Positions 42,282 to 51,299 are shown, counted from the first letter of the stretch. The stretch: DNA of 64,000 nucleotides from Actinoplanes sp. NBRC 103695 (GCF_030269485.1 NZ_BSTL01000016.1:1-64000), one strand, 5' to 3'. Made by a program: numbers and translations. Notes: a model not told the origin generated them from the sequence alone.

Positions 42282-43244
42282 GTGACGGGTCGACGTTTCC
42301 TGCGGGCCGGTGCGGCGGCCTGGCGGCGGCTGCGCCGCGTCGGCTGGGTGGATCACGTGGTGCGGGCCGGCCGGCGGTACGACGAGGCGGACGGTGGCCG
42401 GCTGTCCGCCGCCGTGACCTACTACTCGTTCTTCGCCACGTTCTCGCTCGGACTGCTCGGCGTCGCGATCTTCGGGTTCGTCCTGGACGACCCGGCGGTG
42501 CTGCGGTCGGTGGAACGGTACTTCGCCGAGAACCTGCCCCATGTCGACGTCCTGACGTTGCGCTCCGCCCGGAACACGGTCGGCGTCATCGCGTTCATCG
42601 GGTTGCCGATCTCGGGATGGTTCTGGGCCGACGTGCTGCGCTCGTCGATCCGCAAGATCTGGCTGCTGCCCGAATACCCGGGCAAGCTGATCGTCCGCGT
42701 GCTCGTCGATCTCGTCGTGCTGGCCGGACTGGGCATCCTGCTGGCCGCCTCACTCGCTGTGGCCTTCGTGACCACCGATGCCGCGAACCGGTTGGTCGAC
42801 GCGGCGGACACCGACGCCGGCTCGTCGCGGTGGGTACTGGCGACGGTCGGGCTCGTGCTGGGCATCGGTGTGAACACGGTGCTGGCCGCCGGGATGCTCA
42901 CCGGACTGCCCCGGGTGCGGATGCCGCTTCGCCGGGTGCTGGGACCGGCGCTGCTGGTCGCCGTGTGCCTGGAACTGCTCAAGACCCTCGGCCGGATGTA
43001 CGTGCAGCGCACCGAGGCCAATCCCACATATCACCTGGTCGCGGCGTCGGTCGGGCTGCTGGTCTTCCTCAACGCCGTCAATCAGCTCGTCCTGTTCGCG
43101 GCGGCGCTCACGGCGACGAGTACGACCGGCCGCCCGGCCGACCTCGCGTCCGAGGGCGGCGACGAACCACCATCCTCGATGACGTCCGGGCAGGCGATTC
43201 CCGTTCAGGTCGCTCCCGGGCAGAGGGATCGGGTGGATCGATGA
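42282..43244 (+). CDS. YihY/virulence factor BrkB-family membrane protein
   Basis: 320 residues, GTG start. About six transmembrane helices with the family signature RLSAAVTYYSFFATFSLG and later EANPTYHLVAASVGLLVFLN. Despite historical annotation as ribonuclease BN, the family is a membrane protein of unclear function. The last ~50 residues are a hydrophilic tail. Confidence 0.82.
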   Translation: MTGRRFLRAGAAAWRRLRRVGWVDHVVRAGRRYDEADGGRLSAAVTYYSFFATFSLGLLGVAIFGFVLDDPAVLRSVERYFAENLPHVDVLTLRSARNTVGVIAFIGLPISGWFWADVLRSSIRKIWLLPEYPGKLIVRVLVDLVVLAGLGILLAASLAVAFVTTDAANRLVDAADTDAGSSRWVLATVGLVLGIGVNTVLAAGMLTGLPRVRMPLRRVLGPALLVAVCLELLKTLGRMYVQRTEANPTYHLVAASVGLLVFLNAVNQLVLFAAALTATSTTGRPADLASEGGDEPPSSMTSGQAIPVQVAPGQRDRVDR

Positions 43245-43290
43245 CACGAATGCATGGTGACGGCGTGCCCGCAGTCCGGGAGTCGCGTCG

Positions 43291-43896
43291 TCACAGTCCG
43301 TCGAACGCTCGGCCCAGCCGCTCGTAGAGCTCCTCGAGGCGTGCGAGGGTGGCGCTGATGGGCTGGTCCGTCGGCCATTGATCCACGCAGGTCTCGGCGG
43401 CGGTGAGGAAGACGGTGACCAGTAGGCGGGCTTCGTCCTCGGCGTCGCGGGTCACGCGTCCGCTCGCCCATGCGGCGAGCGCCGTCACGACGTCCACGTT
43501 GGACTTGTGGAGCAGGTCGCCGAGTTCGGGTGAGGCCGCTTTCAGGTGCTTCATCACCCGCAGGTCGTCCTCGCCGGCGGCGATCAGGTCCAGGATCACC
43601 GCGGACAGTGACCGCCACAGCGGCTCGTCGGCGGGCCGGGACGCGCACATGACGCGCTGCCGCTCCAGCAGGTCGGGGGAGGGCGCGGCCAGCACGGCTT
43701 CCTTGGACGGGAAGTAGTTGAAGAAGGTGGTCCGGGCGACGCCGGCAGCTGCGGCGATGTCATCGACGCTGACCGCCTGGAATCCGTTCCGCGCCACCAG
43801 GTCGACGCCGGCTCGCCGGATCGCCGCGCGTACGCGCAGCTTGTTCTGCTCGCGGAGCCCCGGCCCGGTCTTCTCCTTCTCGCCCATGCTCACCAT
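43291..43896 (-). CDS. TetR-family regulator of the divergent SDR
   Basis: 201 residues (ATG 43896 or 43887). Helix-turn-helix VSVDDIAAAAGVARTTFFNYFPSK. It is divergent from an SDR gene across an 86-base spacer with a perfect inverted repeat, so it likely controls that SDR and itself. Confidence 0.88.
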   Translation of the reverse strand: MVSMGEKEKTGPGLREQNKLRVRAAIRRAGVDLVARNGFQAVSVDDIAAAAGVARTTFFNYFPSKEAVLAAPSPDLLERQRVMCASRPADEPLWRSLSAVILDLIAAGEDDLRVMKHLKAASPELGDLLHKSNVDVVTALAAWASGRVTRDAEDEARLLVTVFLTAAETCVDQWPTDQPISATLARLEELYERLGRAFDGL

Positions 43897-43921
43897 CCTA
43901 GGCGAAACTGTACTGAAGCCA

Positions 43922-43944
43922 AACTTGCACTAAGTCCAAGTTTC
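43922..43944. promoter_or_regulatory. TetR operator overlapping the SDR promoter
   Basis: AAACTTG (43922-43928) and CAAGTTT (43938-43944) are perfect inverted arms around nine bases. TTGCAC (43926-43931), a 17-base spacer and ATATGG make a plausible promoter for the SDR that the operator would cover. Confidence 0.65.
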
Positions 43945-43982
43945 TGCATATGGTCTCGACGTCAGTTCGAGAGGGAGGCGAC

Positions 43983-44801
43983 ATGGGCGAGCGCACTGTG
44001 ATCATCACCGGCGCCAGCGACGGCATCGGCGCGGCCGCCGCGGCACAACTCGCGGCCGAGGGCGTCAACGTCGTCCTGATCGGCAGATCCGCCGGGAAGA
44101 CCAGCACCCTTGCCCGCCGGCTGGGCGTGCCGCACCACGTGGCCGACTTCGCCGACCTCCGGCAGGTCCGGGAGCTGGCCGCCACGCTGCTCGACGCCTA
44201 CCCGCGCATCGACGTGCTGGCGAACAACGCCGGTGGTCTGTTCGCCCGGCGCACCACCGTGGACGGGCACGACCTGACGTTGCAGGTGAACCACCTGGCG
44301 CCGTTCCTCCTGACCGGCCTGTTGCGAGATCGGCTCCTCGATGCAGGCGCCTGCGTCATCCAGACGTCGAGTGCCAGTGCTCGCATCTCGGGCCACATCG
44401 ATCTCGACGATCTCGGCAACGAGAGACGGTGGACGGCCACGAAGGCCTACGGCGACAGCAAGCTGAGCAACATCTTGTTCACCAGGGAACTGCACCGCCG
44501 CTACGGCGAGCAGGGACTGCATGCCGTCGCGTTCCACCCGGGGGGCATCGCGACCAACTTCGCCAACGACACCCCGAGCCGTTTCCGGTTCCTCTACCAC
44601 TCCGTCGCGAGGCACCTGATGCCCGGCCCGGAGGTGGGTGGGAGGCGGTTGAACTGGTTCATCAACGGGCGCCCCGGCGAGACCTGGCTGCCCGGCAACT
44701 ACTACGAGAACCACCGGGTCGCTCGCCGGCTGCCCGATCAGGCAACGGATGCGGGGCTCGCCCGGGCGTTGTGGGACCGCAGCGAGACGCTGACGATGTA
44801 G
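43983..44801 (+). CDS. Short-chain dehydrogenase/reductase
   Basis: 272 residues from the ATG at 43983 (GAGGGAGG upstream). Classical SDR signs: TGASDGIGAAAAAQL, VLANNAGGLF, and YGDSKLSNILF (Tyr-x3-Lys). The sequence is closest to the retinol dehydrogenase/WW-domain-oxidoreductase-like subgroup. Regulated by the divergent TetR gene. Confidence 0.88.
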   Translation: MGERTVIITGASDGIGAAAAAQLAAEGVNVVLIGRSAGKTSTLARRLGVPHHVADFADLRQVRELAATLLDAYPRIDVLANNAGGLFARRTTVDGHDLTLQVNHLAPFLLTGLLRDRLLDAGACVIQTSSASARISGHIDLDDLGNERRWTATKAYGDSKLSNILFTRELHRRYGEQGLHAVAFHPGGIATNFANDTPSRFRFLYHSVARHLMPGPEVGGRRLNWFINGRPGETWLPGNYYENHRVARRLPDQATDAGLARALWDRSETLTM

Positions 44802-44823
44802 GCACTCGTACCGATGAGAAGTT

Positions 44824-46287
44824 TCAGGTGGGTGGCGACTGCGGTAGTTCCGCGACGAGGCTGGCGCCGCCTGTGGTGCCGGCCGCGTACAGGCTGCCGC
44901 CGTGGCGTACGGCGATGTCCCGGGCGATCGCCAGGCCCAGCCCAGCGCCGCCGTGGCCGCGGTCGCGGGCCTGGTCGACACGCGCGAACCGTTCGAAAAC
45001 CTGTTCCCGGGCGGCTTCCGGGATGCCGGGGCCGTCGTCGCGGACCTCCACCCGGACGATGCCGGGCTCGGATTCGCCCACTGTCACGGTGATGCGGTCG
45101 CGTGCGTACCGGGAAGCGTTGTCCAGAAGGTTTCTCAGCATTCTGGCCAGTTCTTCTTCGCGCCCGATCACCTGTGCGGGCCCCTCAGCCACCACGACGA
45201 AACGCTCGTCCGGCGGCACCCGATAGCGGCGCTCGCCGACCAGTTCCTCCGCGATCGCGGCGATGTCGACCGGCTTGCCCCGGGCCGGCGCCGCCCGTTC
45301 CAGCCGGGCGAGCAGCAGCAGGTCGTCGATGAGCCGCTGCAACCGCTCGGTGCCGGTGCGCATCGCCTCCGGGTCGGCCACGCCACCGTGCGTGGCGGCG
45401 ACCTCGACGGTATTGCGCAGGCCGGCGAGCGGGCTACGCAACTCGTGCGCCGCGTCGGCGACGAACCGGCGCTGTCGTTCGGCCGCGTCGGTGATCCGGT
45501 CGAGGGTCTCGTTCATGGTGACCGCCAGCCGGGCGATCTCGTCGGCGGTGCGCGGCTGGGGCACCCGGCTGCTCATGTCCGCGGCGGTGATGCGGGCCAG
45601 CTCGGCTCGCATCCGCTCGACCGGGCGCAGCGCGCGGCCGGCGGCCCACCAGGCGACCGCGGCGACGAACAGGACGGCGGCGGGGAGACCGAGTCGGAGC
45701 CAGCGGTCGACCGGGGCGACGGCGGCCTCCGCGTCGAGCGGGGAGACGAGAACGTAGACGGTCCCGCCCGACGGGCTGAGGTTGTAGGCCACCAGCGTGA
45801 CGTCGCGATCGTCGAGCTGCCCGTGTGCGCCGCCGCGGGCAGGCCGCAGGTGCACGTCGACGCGGCCGAAGAAGTCCTCGTTCCACTGTGGTGGGTTTGC
45901 AGGGAAGGTCAGACCGCTTTCCCGTACGTAATAGGCCAGTTGGTTCTGCGTCAGCAGCACTGCGCCATGGTCGTCGACCACCGCGAAGCTGACACCCATG
46001 CCGAAGTAGGGGAACTCGTACCACTTGTCATACGAACATCGCGCATCACTGTCGCCGTCGCAGTCCACCGCCAGCGTGCCCCCGGCCGCGTTCATCCTCG
46101 CCGCGGGCGTCTCGTATGTCGAGGCGATGGCGCGGGCCTGAGACTGCGCGGTCGCGAGGGATCCCGCCACACTGTTCGCGTAGATCACGTGGCGCAGCCA
46201 GAGCGCCCCGCCCCCGAGGCACAACGCGGCCGCCAGCGCCGCCGCGGCCGCCGCCCGGACCCGTACCGGCAGCTGCGGCCTAGGCAC
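44824..46287 (-). CDS. OmpR-system sensor histidine kinase
   Basis: 487 residues, GTG overlapping the response regulator stop. One helix at ~10-32, an extracellular region ~35-195 with C76 and C84, a second helix ~200-218, then HAMP, HisKA with His281 in FVADAAHELRSPL, and HATPase (NLLDNASRYARDR; DDGPGIPEAAREQVFERF; GAGLGLAIARDI). The extracytoplasmic domain could sense a small molecule or redox state. Last gene of a DUF2079/regulator/kinase operon. Confidence 0.9.
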   Translation of the reverse strand: MPRPQLPVRVRAAAAAALAAALCLGGGALWLRHVIYANSVAGSLATAQSQARAIASTYETPAARMNAAGGTLAVDCDGDSDARCSYDKWYEFPYFGMGVSFAVVDDHGAVLLTQNQLAYYVRESGLTFPANPPQWNEDFFGRVDVHLRPARGGAHGQLDDRDVTLVAYNLSPSGGTVYVLVSPLDAEAAVAPVDRWLRLGLPAAVLFVAAVAWWAAGRALRPVERMRAELARITAADMSSRVPQPRTADEIARLAVTMNETLDRITDAAERQRRFVADAAHELRSPLAGLRNTVEVAATHGGVADPEAMRTGTERLQRLIDDLLLLARLERAAPARGKPVDIAAIAEELVGERRYRVPPDERFVVVAEGPAQVIGREEELARMLRNLLDNASRYARDRITVTVGESEPGIVRVEVRDDGPGIPEAAREQVFERFARVDQARDRGHGGAGLGLAIARDIAVRHGGSLYAAGTTGGASLVAELPQSPPT

Positions 46288-46957
46288 GCGCGTCGACCAG
46301 CCGGTAGCCGGCGCCGCGGACCGTCTCGATGCTCAGCAGGCCGAACGGCACGTCGATGCTGCGACGCAGTGCCCGGATGTAGACCTCGACGATGTTCAGG
46401 TCGCCGTTGTAGGCCGCATCCCACACCTCGTCCAGGATCTCCGCCTTGCTCACCACCGTGTTCGCCCGGCGCGCCAGGCAGGCCAGGACCGAGAACTGCT
46501 TGGCGGTCAACGTGATCGGCGTCGGCCCGCGCGAACAGACCCGCTGCGCCTGGTCGACGACCAGATCACCGACCGTCAGCAGCGCCGGCCGGGGCTCACG
46601 ACCCCGGCGGAGCAGGGCTCGCACGCGGGCCAGCAGGACGACGTACGAAAAGGGCTTCGTCAGATAGTCGTCCGCCCCGGTGTCCAAGGCCTCCGCCTCG
46701 TCGTACTCGCCGTCCTTGGCGGTCAGGACCAGCACCGGCGTACTCACCCGCTGCTCCCGCAGCCGGGCGCACACCTGATAACCGTTCATCCGCGGCAGCA
46801 TCAGATCCAGGATGACCGCCTGATAGCCCTCGCTCGAGGCGAGTTCGAGCCCGATGTCGCCGTCGTGAGCGACATCGACCGTGTAACCCTCCGCGGTCAG
46901 GCCGCGACGCAAGGACTCGGCCAGTTCCCGCTCGTCTTCCACAATCAGCAACCGCAC
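46280..46957 (-). CDS. OmpR/PhoB-family response regulator
   Basis: 225 residues from the GTG at 46957 (AGGA seven bases upstream; a GTG at 46978 is possible). Receiver with VEDE, Asp51 in VILDLMLPRM and Lys in LTKPF. The C-terminal winged helix has LTAKQFSVLACLARRANTVV, then VEVYIRALRRSID and VRGAGYRLV. It overlaps or abuts both neighbours. CTGAAG direct repeats before the first gene of the operon are a candidate binding site. Confidence 0.9.
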   Translation of the reverse strand: MRLLIVEDERELAESLRRGLTAEGYTVDVAHDGDIGLELASSEGYQAVILDLMLPRMNGYQVCARLREQRVSTPVLVLTAKDGEYDEAEALDTGADDYLTKPFSYVVLLARVRALLRRGREPRPALLTVGDLVVDQAQRVCSRGPTPITLTAKQFSVLACLARRANTVVSKAEILDEVWDAAYNGDLNIVEVYIRALRRSIDVPFGLLSIETVRGAGYRLVDARA

Positions 46958-46974
46958 CCGGCCATCCTGCCAGC

Positions 46975-48270
46975 TCACGGCCGCACGAACCTGAAACCCG
47001 TTTCAGCTGCCGGGGGAGTGACGCGGGCGAAGAGCATGACCCCACCGTCGGAGGTCACCCTCCGATAGCCGGGCACCGCATCCGGAGGGTCGAGGACGGC
47101 CACCCATTCCGGCCGGACCACGGCGTTCGGGTAGAAGGGGAACAGGTAGACCTCGCAGCGGGCGGTGAGCTGCGGCGCCAGTCGCTGGTCGGCCGCCACG
47201 ACCGCGTCGTCGGGGATCCGCGTCAGCGCCGACCGGATCGCCGCGGCCGCCGGGTCACGCCGCCAGGTGGCCGGATCGGCCAGGGCGTTGAGCGGCAGCA
47301 CCGCCGACGCGGACACCGCGACGGCCAGGCAGGCGGCCGGCAGCCACCGGCGGCACCGGTCGAGCAGGGCCGGCGGAGCGTCCAGCATCGCCACGAAGAC
47401 GATCGGCATCAGCACCGCGCTGTAGTGGTACCCCGGCCCCCAGTAGTGCGGGTTGTCCGCCCAGAATCGCCAGGCCAGCGTGGGCAGGGTCAGGAGCAGG
47501 AGCGGTGAGCGTACGCCGAGGAAGCCGGTCGGAAGCAGCAGCAGGACCACCGTCAGCAGTTTGATCGGGACCCCGGTCAGCGGCGCGCTGCCGGAGGTGT
47601 AGGCGTAAGCGCCGGCCTGGTTGAACGCTGGAATGAGGACCAGGACGATGAGCAGGCCGGCGGTGACCGCACCGCCGACGGTCGCGAGGCCGAGGCGCCA
47701 CCGGCCGCGCAGGACGAGGTAGGCGCCGATCGCCGCGACGGTCAGCGGCAGGTCCTCCTTGACCAGCAGCAGCGGCGCCGCCCAGACCACCGCCACGCCC
47801 CACCGCCGTCGCACCAGGCACTCGAGGCTGAACGCCAGGAGCGGGACGGCGAAGCAGATCTCGTGGAAGTCGAAGCCGGCCGCCTGCTGGATGCCCCAGG
47901 ACAGCCCGTAGGCGGCGCCGATCGCCAGGCCACCACGGTTTCCGAAGCGCGCGACGGCCAGCCGGGTCACCGGCACCGCGGACACCGCCAGCAACGCGGC
48001 CTGCACGATCAGCAGGGTGATCGGGCTCGGAAACACCCGGTAGATCGGTGCGAGCAGGATCAGGATCGGATGGAAGTGGTCGCCGAGCAGGTGGACGCCG
48101 GGCCCCTTCAGCGGCGCGAGCGGAGCGCCCAGACCGGCGTAACCGCGCACCCCCTGTTCGAAAATGCCAAGGTCAAAGGCGTTGGTGCGCACCCTGAGGT
48201 GCTTCGTGACTGCCATCATGGCGTACGCCGAGAAGAGCGCGACCGCCAGCAGAGCGACTCGTTTTCGCAC
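46975..48270 (-). CDS. DUF2079 membrane protein
   Basis: 431 residues, GTG start. About nine transmembrane helices. NAFDLGIFEQGVRGYAGLG followed by LLGDHFHPILILLAPIYR and GFDFHEICFAVPL are hallmarks of DUF2079, a family related to GT-C fold glycosyltransferases. It may transfer sugars from lipid carriers outside the cell, but no member's reaction is firmly known to me. First gene of an operon with a two-component system. Confidence 0.8.
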   Translation of the reverse strand: MRKRVALLAVALFSAYAMMAVTKHLRVRTNAFDLGIFEQGVRGYAGLGAPLAPLKGPGVHLLGDHFHPILILLAPIYRVFPSPITLLIVQAALLAVSAVPVTRLAVARFGNRGGLAIGAAYGLSWGIQQAAGFDFHEICFAVPLLAFSLECLVRRRWGVAVVWAAPLLLVKEDLPLTVAAIGAYLVLRGRWRLGLATVGGAVTAGLLIVLVLIPAFNQAGAYAYTSGSAPLTGVPIKLLTVVLLLLPTGFLGVRSPLLLLTLPTLAWRFWADNPHYWGPGYHYSAVLMPIVFVAMLDAPPALLDRCRRWLPAACLAVAVSASAVLPLNALADPATWRRDPAAAAIRSALTRIPDDAVVAADQRLAPQLTARCEVYLFPFYPNAVVRPEWVAVLDPPDAVPGYRRVTSDGGVMLFARVTPPAAETGFRFVRP

Positions 48271-48303
48271 GCGGCGATGATCGGCAACGCCGCCTGAGCC
48301 GGT

Positions 48304-48330
48304 CCTGAAGCGGGCTGAAGTTCACTTCAG
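48304..48330. promoter_or_regulatory. CTGAAG direct/inverted repeats before the DUF2079 operon
   Basis: CTGAAG at 48304-48309 and 48315-48320 are direct repeats with an 11-base period, followed by the inverted CTTCAG at 48325-48330. Direct repeats of about one helical turn are typical OmpR-type regulator sites. They lie 34-60 bases upstream of the first gene. Confidence 0.5.
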
Positions 48331-48377
48331 GTCGGTCGGTTCCACACCACTGATCGGCGATCCGCGGTACTCAGGGC

Positions 48378-48725
48378 ATGCCGCCCGGCGCCGACGTCGC
48401 CATCGACCACTCACAACCTGACTGGCCGACCAGGTCCGCGCAGCCACCCCAGGTGGTGTCGACATCGTGCTCGACGCGGTCGGTGGACCGGTTCTTCAGT
48501 CCAGCCTCGACCTGCTTGCGCCCTTCGGCCGCGCCGTGGTCTACGGCGCCGCGACCGGAGAACTGGAGCAAATCCCGGTCGTCAAACTCTTCGAGCTGCG
48601 ATCTGTTACCGGCTTCAACCTCACCGCCCGGCGCCACGCGAACCCGGACCAGGCACGCCACGAGATGGACGAGATCGGCGACCTGTTCGCGGCAGGCCAG
48701 CATAGGCATCCGCACATCGGCATGA
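48378..48725 (+). pseudogene. Zinc-binding quinone oxidoreductase fragment
   Basis: ADVAIDHSQPDW in one frame continues as ADQVRAATPGGVDIVLDAVG in the next, then FGRAVVYGAATGELEQIPVV: the nucleotide-binding half of an MDR-family NADPH:quinone reductase. A frameshift lies near 48428, and the N-terminal catalytic half and C-terminus are missing. Confidence 0.65.
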
Positions 48726-48805
48726 CCGGTTCCGGTCAGCGGCCGAGTACGTGTGCCGCAGGTCTTCTACAAAGGATTCATGCGTACGTTGACGTCAGTC
48801 GCCCG

Positions 48806-49021
48806 TCATTGTGTGTCCCTTGCGCGATGTGGGAGCGCTGCTCCGCGTTCCTCCTCCTCGCCGTCCTCGTCGCCGTCGCCCATGTCGAGGGAGAGGCCGT
48901 GATCGCCGAGATCCGCGATGGAACGGTGGAAATCTTCGGCAACCCGGGAGGCCTTCGTGATCTCGCCCGCCGGGGCCTCGCGCTCTCCGACGAACAAGCA
49001 CCAACCGGAGCGCACGTCCAT
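48806..49021 (-). CDS. Small acidic hypothetical ORF
   Basis: 71 residues: MDVRSGWCLFVGEREAPAGE, then a helical middle and an acidic tail (GDGDEDGEEEERG). No domain recognised. It lies in a region of gene remnants and overlaps another frame, so it may not be expressed. Confidence 0.25.
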   Translation of the reverse strand: MDVRSGWCLFVGEREAPAGEITKASRVAEDFHRSIADLGDHGLSLDMGDGDEDGEEEERGAALPHRARDTQ

Positions 49022-49039
49022 CTCGATCCCGGATCTATC

Positions 49040-49414
49040 TCACTCGCAGTGGAGTCGACGCCACTGATGCTCGCACGCCATCTGGGTGATGACCCCGGGC
49101 TGTGCAACTGCTCCAGGAGAACGGCCGTCCGGTCCGCGACGCGTTCGCCGAGCAGGTCGTGCAGAATGAAAAGAACCTCGGTGATGGCCGCATAGACGAT
49201 CACCGCGTGGATCAGGTCCTTGTAGGCCGCGGGGAGTTCTGGCCGCACCTCCACCGGTTCCCAGCGGGGCGGGTCGTCCAGGACAGTTCCGCCGGCTGCC
49301 CAGCTTGCCGATCACCGCCAGCCGTTCGCCGATACCGGCAGCGCCCGGCAGAAAGTCACGGAGCACCTCCAGAGCCTGCCCCGCGTCGTCGAGGACCGTC
49401 GGCAGGGCCGGCAC
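49040..49414 (-). pseudogene. SUKH (SMI1/KNR4)-like relic
   Basis: Two minus-strand frames together resemble a SUKH protein: an N-terminal piece (PTVLDDAGQALEVLRDFLPG), then in another frame DPPRWEPVEVRPELPAAYKD followed by LIHAVIVYAAITEVLFILHD. The W.PVE...LPA.YKDL pattern is the SUKH entry motif. A frameshift separates the parts near 49300. SUKH proteins are mostly immunity proteins of polymorphic toxins. Confidence 0.4.
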
Positions 49415-49533
49415 CGCCGTCGGAATGGATGGGTTCGCTGCGTTTGGTGCCTTCCAGTTGGAATCCGGATTTGTCGGCGACGCGAGGTTTCGCGCTAGCC
49501 TGGGAAGCCCACCAGTTGCGCGGAAATCCGCCG

Positions 49534-49776
49534 TTAGCTTCTTGCCACCAGGCGTGCAGCCGGACTTGCGGACTCGATCCGCTGGGTGCTGATCAGCGCT
49601 GCCAGATGCTCGTGGACTTGGTTGAGATCGAGGTCGTTCGTGAGCTCCGTGGCCTCGACGTCAATCTTGCGCAGCCCGGGTCGACCGAGATCGATCTCCG
49701 AAGGAGGCGCCTCATCTGGGCGCGCAATCAGAGCAACGATGTTTTCGCTCTCATCGTAGTAGGCCATTAGTTTCAT
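49534..49776 (-). CDS. Small protein, second gene of duplicated module (copy 2)
   Basis: 80 residues; AAGGA nine bases before the ATG. MKLMAYYDESENIVALIARP opens like the 101-residue protein at 50687-50992 (MLVIKDASGEIIAAQVEESP): strand, DxSGxI turn, strand, then a short acidic helix (LNQVHEHLAALIS versus FHRVITYHVNSEL). It follows its upstream partner by 13 bases, as in the other copy. Possibly a small protein subunit or cofactor; no known family. Confidence 0.5.
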   Translation of the reverse strand: MKLMAYYDESENIVALIARPDEAPPSEIDLGRPGLRKIDVEATELTNDLDLNQVHEHLAALISTQRIESASPAARLVARS

Positions 49777-49789
49777 TGTTCAACATCCT

Positions 49790-50139
49790 TCAGTGGCCGT
49801 CTGGCCCGGGAATGATTACGGCTACGGTGATCGAGAAGGCCTCTATGGGCGTCGAGCCGATGTTCGTGACATACGCGCCGACGTGATACCCGATGGTGAA
49901 GAGACCGCTTGACGGTGAACCAAGAGGCGATTTGATTGACCACGATTCGACGTCTGAAACCCTCATGGTTGCTTGACTAGGAGAGCTCATCGTCACTGGG
50001 TGCGGAGTCAGCACGACCGCCGTGTTACTGAACGCGTCAGACGGGCCCCAACTGACCCCCTGGTGGCGCCTGGCTGTAACACCGCCGACTCGAAGGGAGT
50101 GCCATAAGAGTAGATACCCACTATACTAACTGTCGCCAT
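49790..50139 (-). pseudogene. First gene of duplicated module (copy 2), frameshifted
   Basis: From the ATG at 50139 (GGAGG five bases upstream) the protein starts MATVSIVGIYSYGTPFESAV. Reading must then change frame to GGVTARRHQGVSWGPSDAFS and go on through VESWSIKSPLGSP and IGYHVGAYVTNIGSTPIEAF to the stop at 49790. One base appears lost in the C-rich/G-rich stretch around 50070-50095. The rebuilt ~115-residue product is beta-rich and may be related to the 101-residue protein at 50994-51299. Confidence 0.5.
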
Positions 50140-50249
50140 GGCGACCTCCATGCGTACGTTGAGGTGAGACGCACCCCAAGGGTCTGTCACTCAAACGGCT
50201 CCGGCCTAGAAAAGGTGGCCGTTGTGAGGGCTTACGCGAGCAGGATTCG

Positions 50250-50606
50250 TCAGCGGAGGAGAGGGAAGCCGCCCGCCCATACATCTGCCGTTTCAGGAAC
50301 TTGACCTTGATGTTCGCGCCCCCGGAAGTCGGTTGACGTCCGCAAACGTCGATAAATTCCTATGTCGACAGCAAGCTTGTGTTCTGGCTCAGCGTCACGC
50401 AGGACGATGATCATGTCGCCGGGGCACACGGCGACTCCTCCTCGGCCCTCGCCGACCACCCGCATGCGCCGGCCCGGGACCACCCGGGCACTGCGCAGTA
50501 ACGAGCCACACGTGTCCAGCGTGACATAGGCGTTCCACTCATCTCCTTGAATGCCCTCGCTGGGCATCGCTCCGTCACCGGAGGATGCGGGGTCGGCCAT
50601 ACTCAT
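50250..50606 (-). CDS. Hypothetical protein of the low-GC island
   Basis: 118 residues. GDEWNAYVTLDTCGSLLRSA, then MRVVGEGRGGVAVCPGDMII and an arginine-rich tail; two cysteines. No family recognised. It lies between the two copies of the two-gene module, on the same strand. Start at 50606 or the next ATG at 50600. Confidence 0.45.
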   Translation of the reverse strand: MSMADPASSGDGAMPSEGIQGDEWNAYVTLDTCGSLLRSARVVPGRRMRVVGEGRGGVAVCPGDMIIVLRDAEPEHKLAVDIGIYRRLRTSTDFRGREHQGQVPETADVWAGGFPLLR

Positions 50607-50686
50607 CCCGCCACGGGGGGTTCGGCGAGAGCCACGCGGAGAGGGCCAGTACCACAGGTACCTCGCCGCGTGGCTTACCCAGCTGG

Positions 50687-50992
50687 TTACTGAGCGCTTT
50701 CGTCCCGAGAAGCAAGGATCCGATAATAGACAGCCTGAAGCTCAGCAGCATTAGTCTGAGCAACTTTGGCGAGCTCGGAGTTGACGTGGTACGTAATCAC
50801 TCTATGAAACTCGACCGGATCGGCCAGGTCGCAGATTTCCGCTGGAACATCTGAGACCCTGTGCAGCGTGTGCTGTGGATCAGCGGGAAGAATGTAGGTC
50901 GCTATTTCACTCCTAGGGGATTCTTCAACCTGAGCGGCGATGATTTCGCCGCTCGCATCCTTGATGACTAGCATGTTTCTTGTTGTCATCAT
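50687..50992 (-). CDS. Small protein, second gene of duplicated module (copy 1)
   Basis: 101 residues from the ATG pair at 50992/50989, right after the upstream gene's stop (TAA 50994-50996); GGAGGG in the end of that gene serves as ribosome-binding site, so the two are coupled. Sequence: MLVIKDASGEIIAAQVEESP, a central HTLHRVSDVPAEICDLADP and a helix FHRVITYHVNSELAKV. Small alpha/beta protein with no known family; related to the protein at 49534-49776. Confidence 0.6.
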   Translation of the reverse strand: MMTTRNMLVIKDASGEIIAAQVEESPRSEIATYILPADPQHTLHRVSDVPAEICDLADPVEFHRVITYHVNSELAKVAQTNAAELQAVYYRILASRDESAQ

Positions 50993-50993
50993 T

Positions 50994-51299
50994 TTATGCA
51001 TTCCCTCCACCCGAGAGGCCGAAAAATGTCGCATTCCACCCTGGACTATACGTATTCGTCACCAGGCACCAATACGACCAGTCGGTTCCTCCGTTGGAGT
51101 AGACAAATCGCTTCTGAAAGTTGCTTGTCTCGAGTTGAGTGGTACCAGAGGGCGTAGGAAAAGTGCTAAAAGGCCTAGCGCCTGCCATCGTCCATTGAGC
51201 TCCTCTGTCCTGTCCCACCCCGGCTGGGGCGAATCTCACACTAACCCACATGCTATTCCCGTTGGCTAGCCAATAGTTGCCTATATCATTGAATGCCAT
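50994..51299 (-). CDS. First gene of duplicated module (copy 1)
   Basis: 101 residues, ATG with AAGG upstream. MAFNDIGNYWLANGNSMWVS, then GVGQDRGAQWTMAGARP, LETSNFQKRFVYSNGGTDWS and WCLVTNTYSPGWNATFFGLS. Aromatic and Gly/Ser-rich, beta-type; it looks like a single small beta-sandwich or lectin-like domain without a signal peptide. Codon use is much less GC-rich than elsewhere, suggesting transfer. Confidence 0.6.
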   Translation of the reverse strand: MAFNDIGNYWLANGNSMWVSVRFAPAGVGQDRGAQWTMAGARPFSTFPTPSGTTQLETSNFQKRFVYSNGGTDWSYWCLVTNTYSPGWNATFFGLSGGGNA

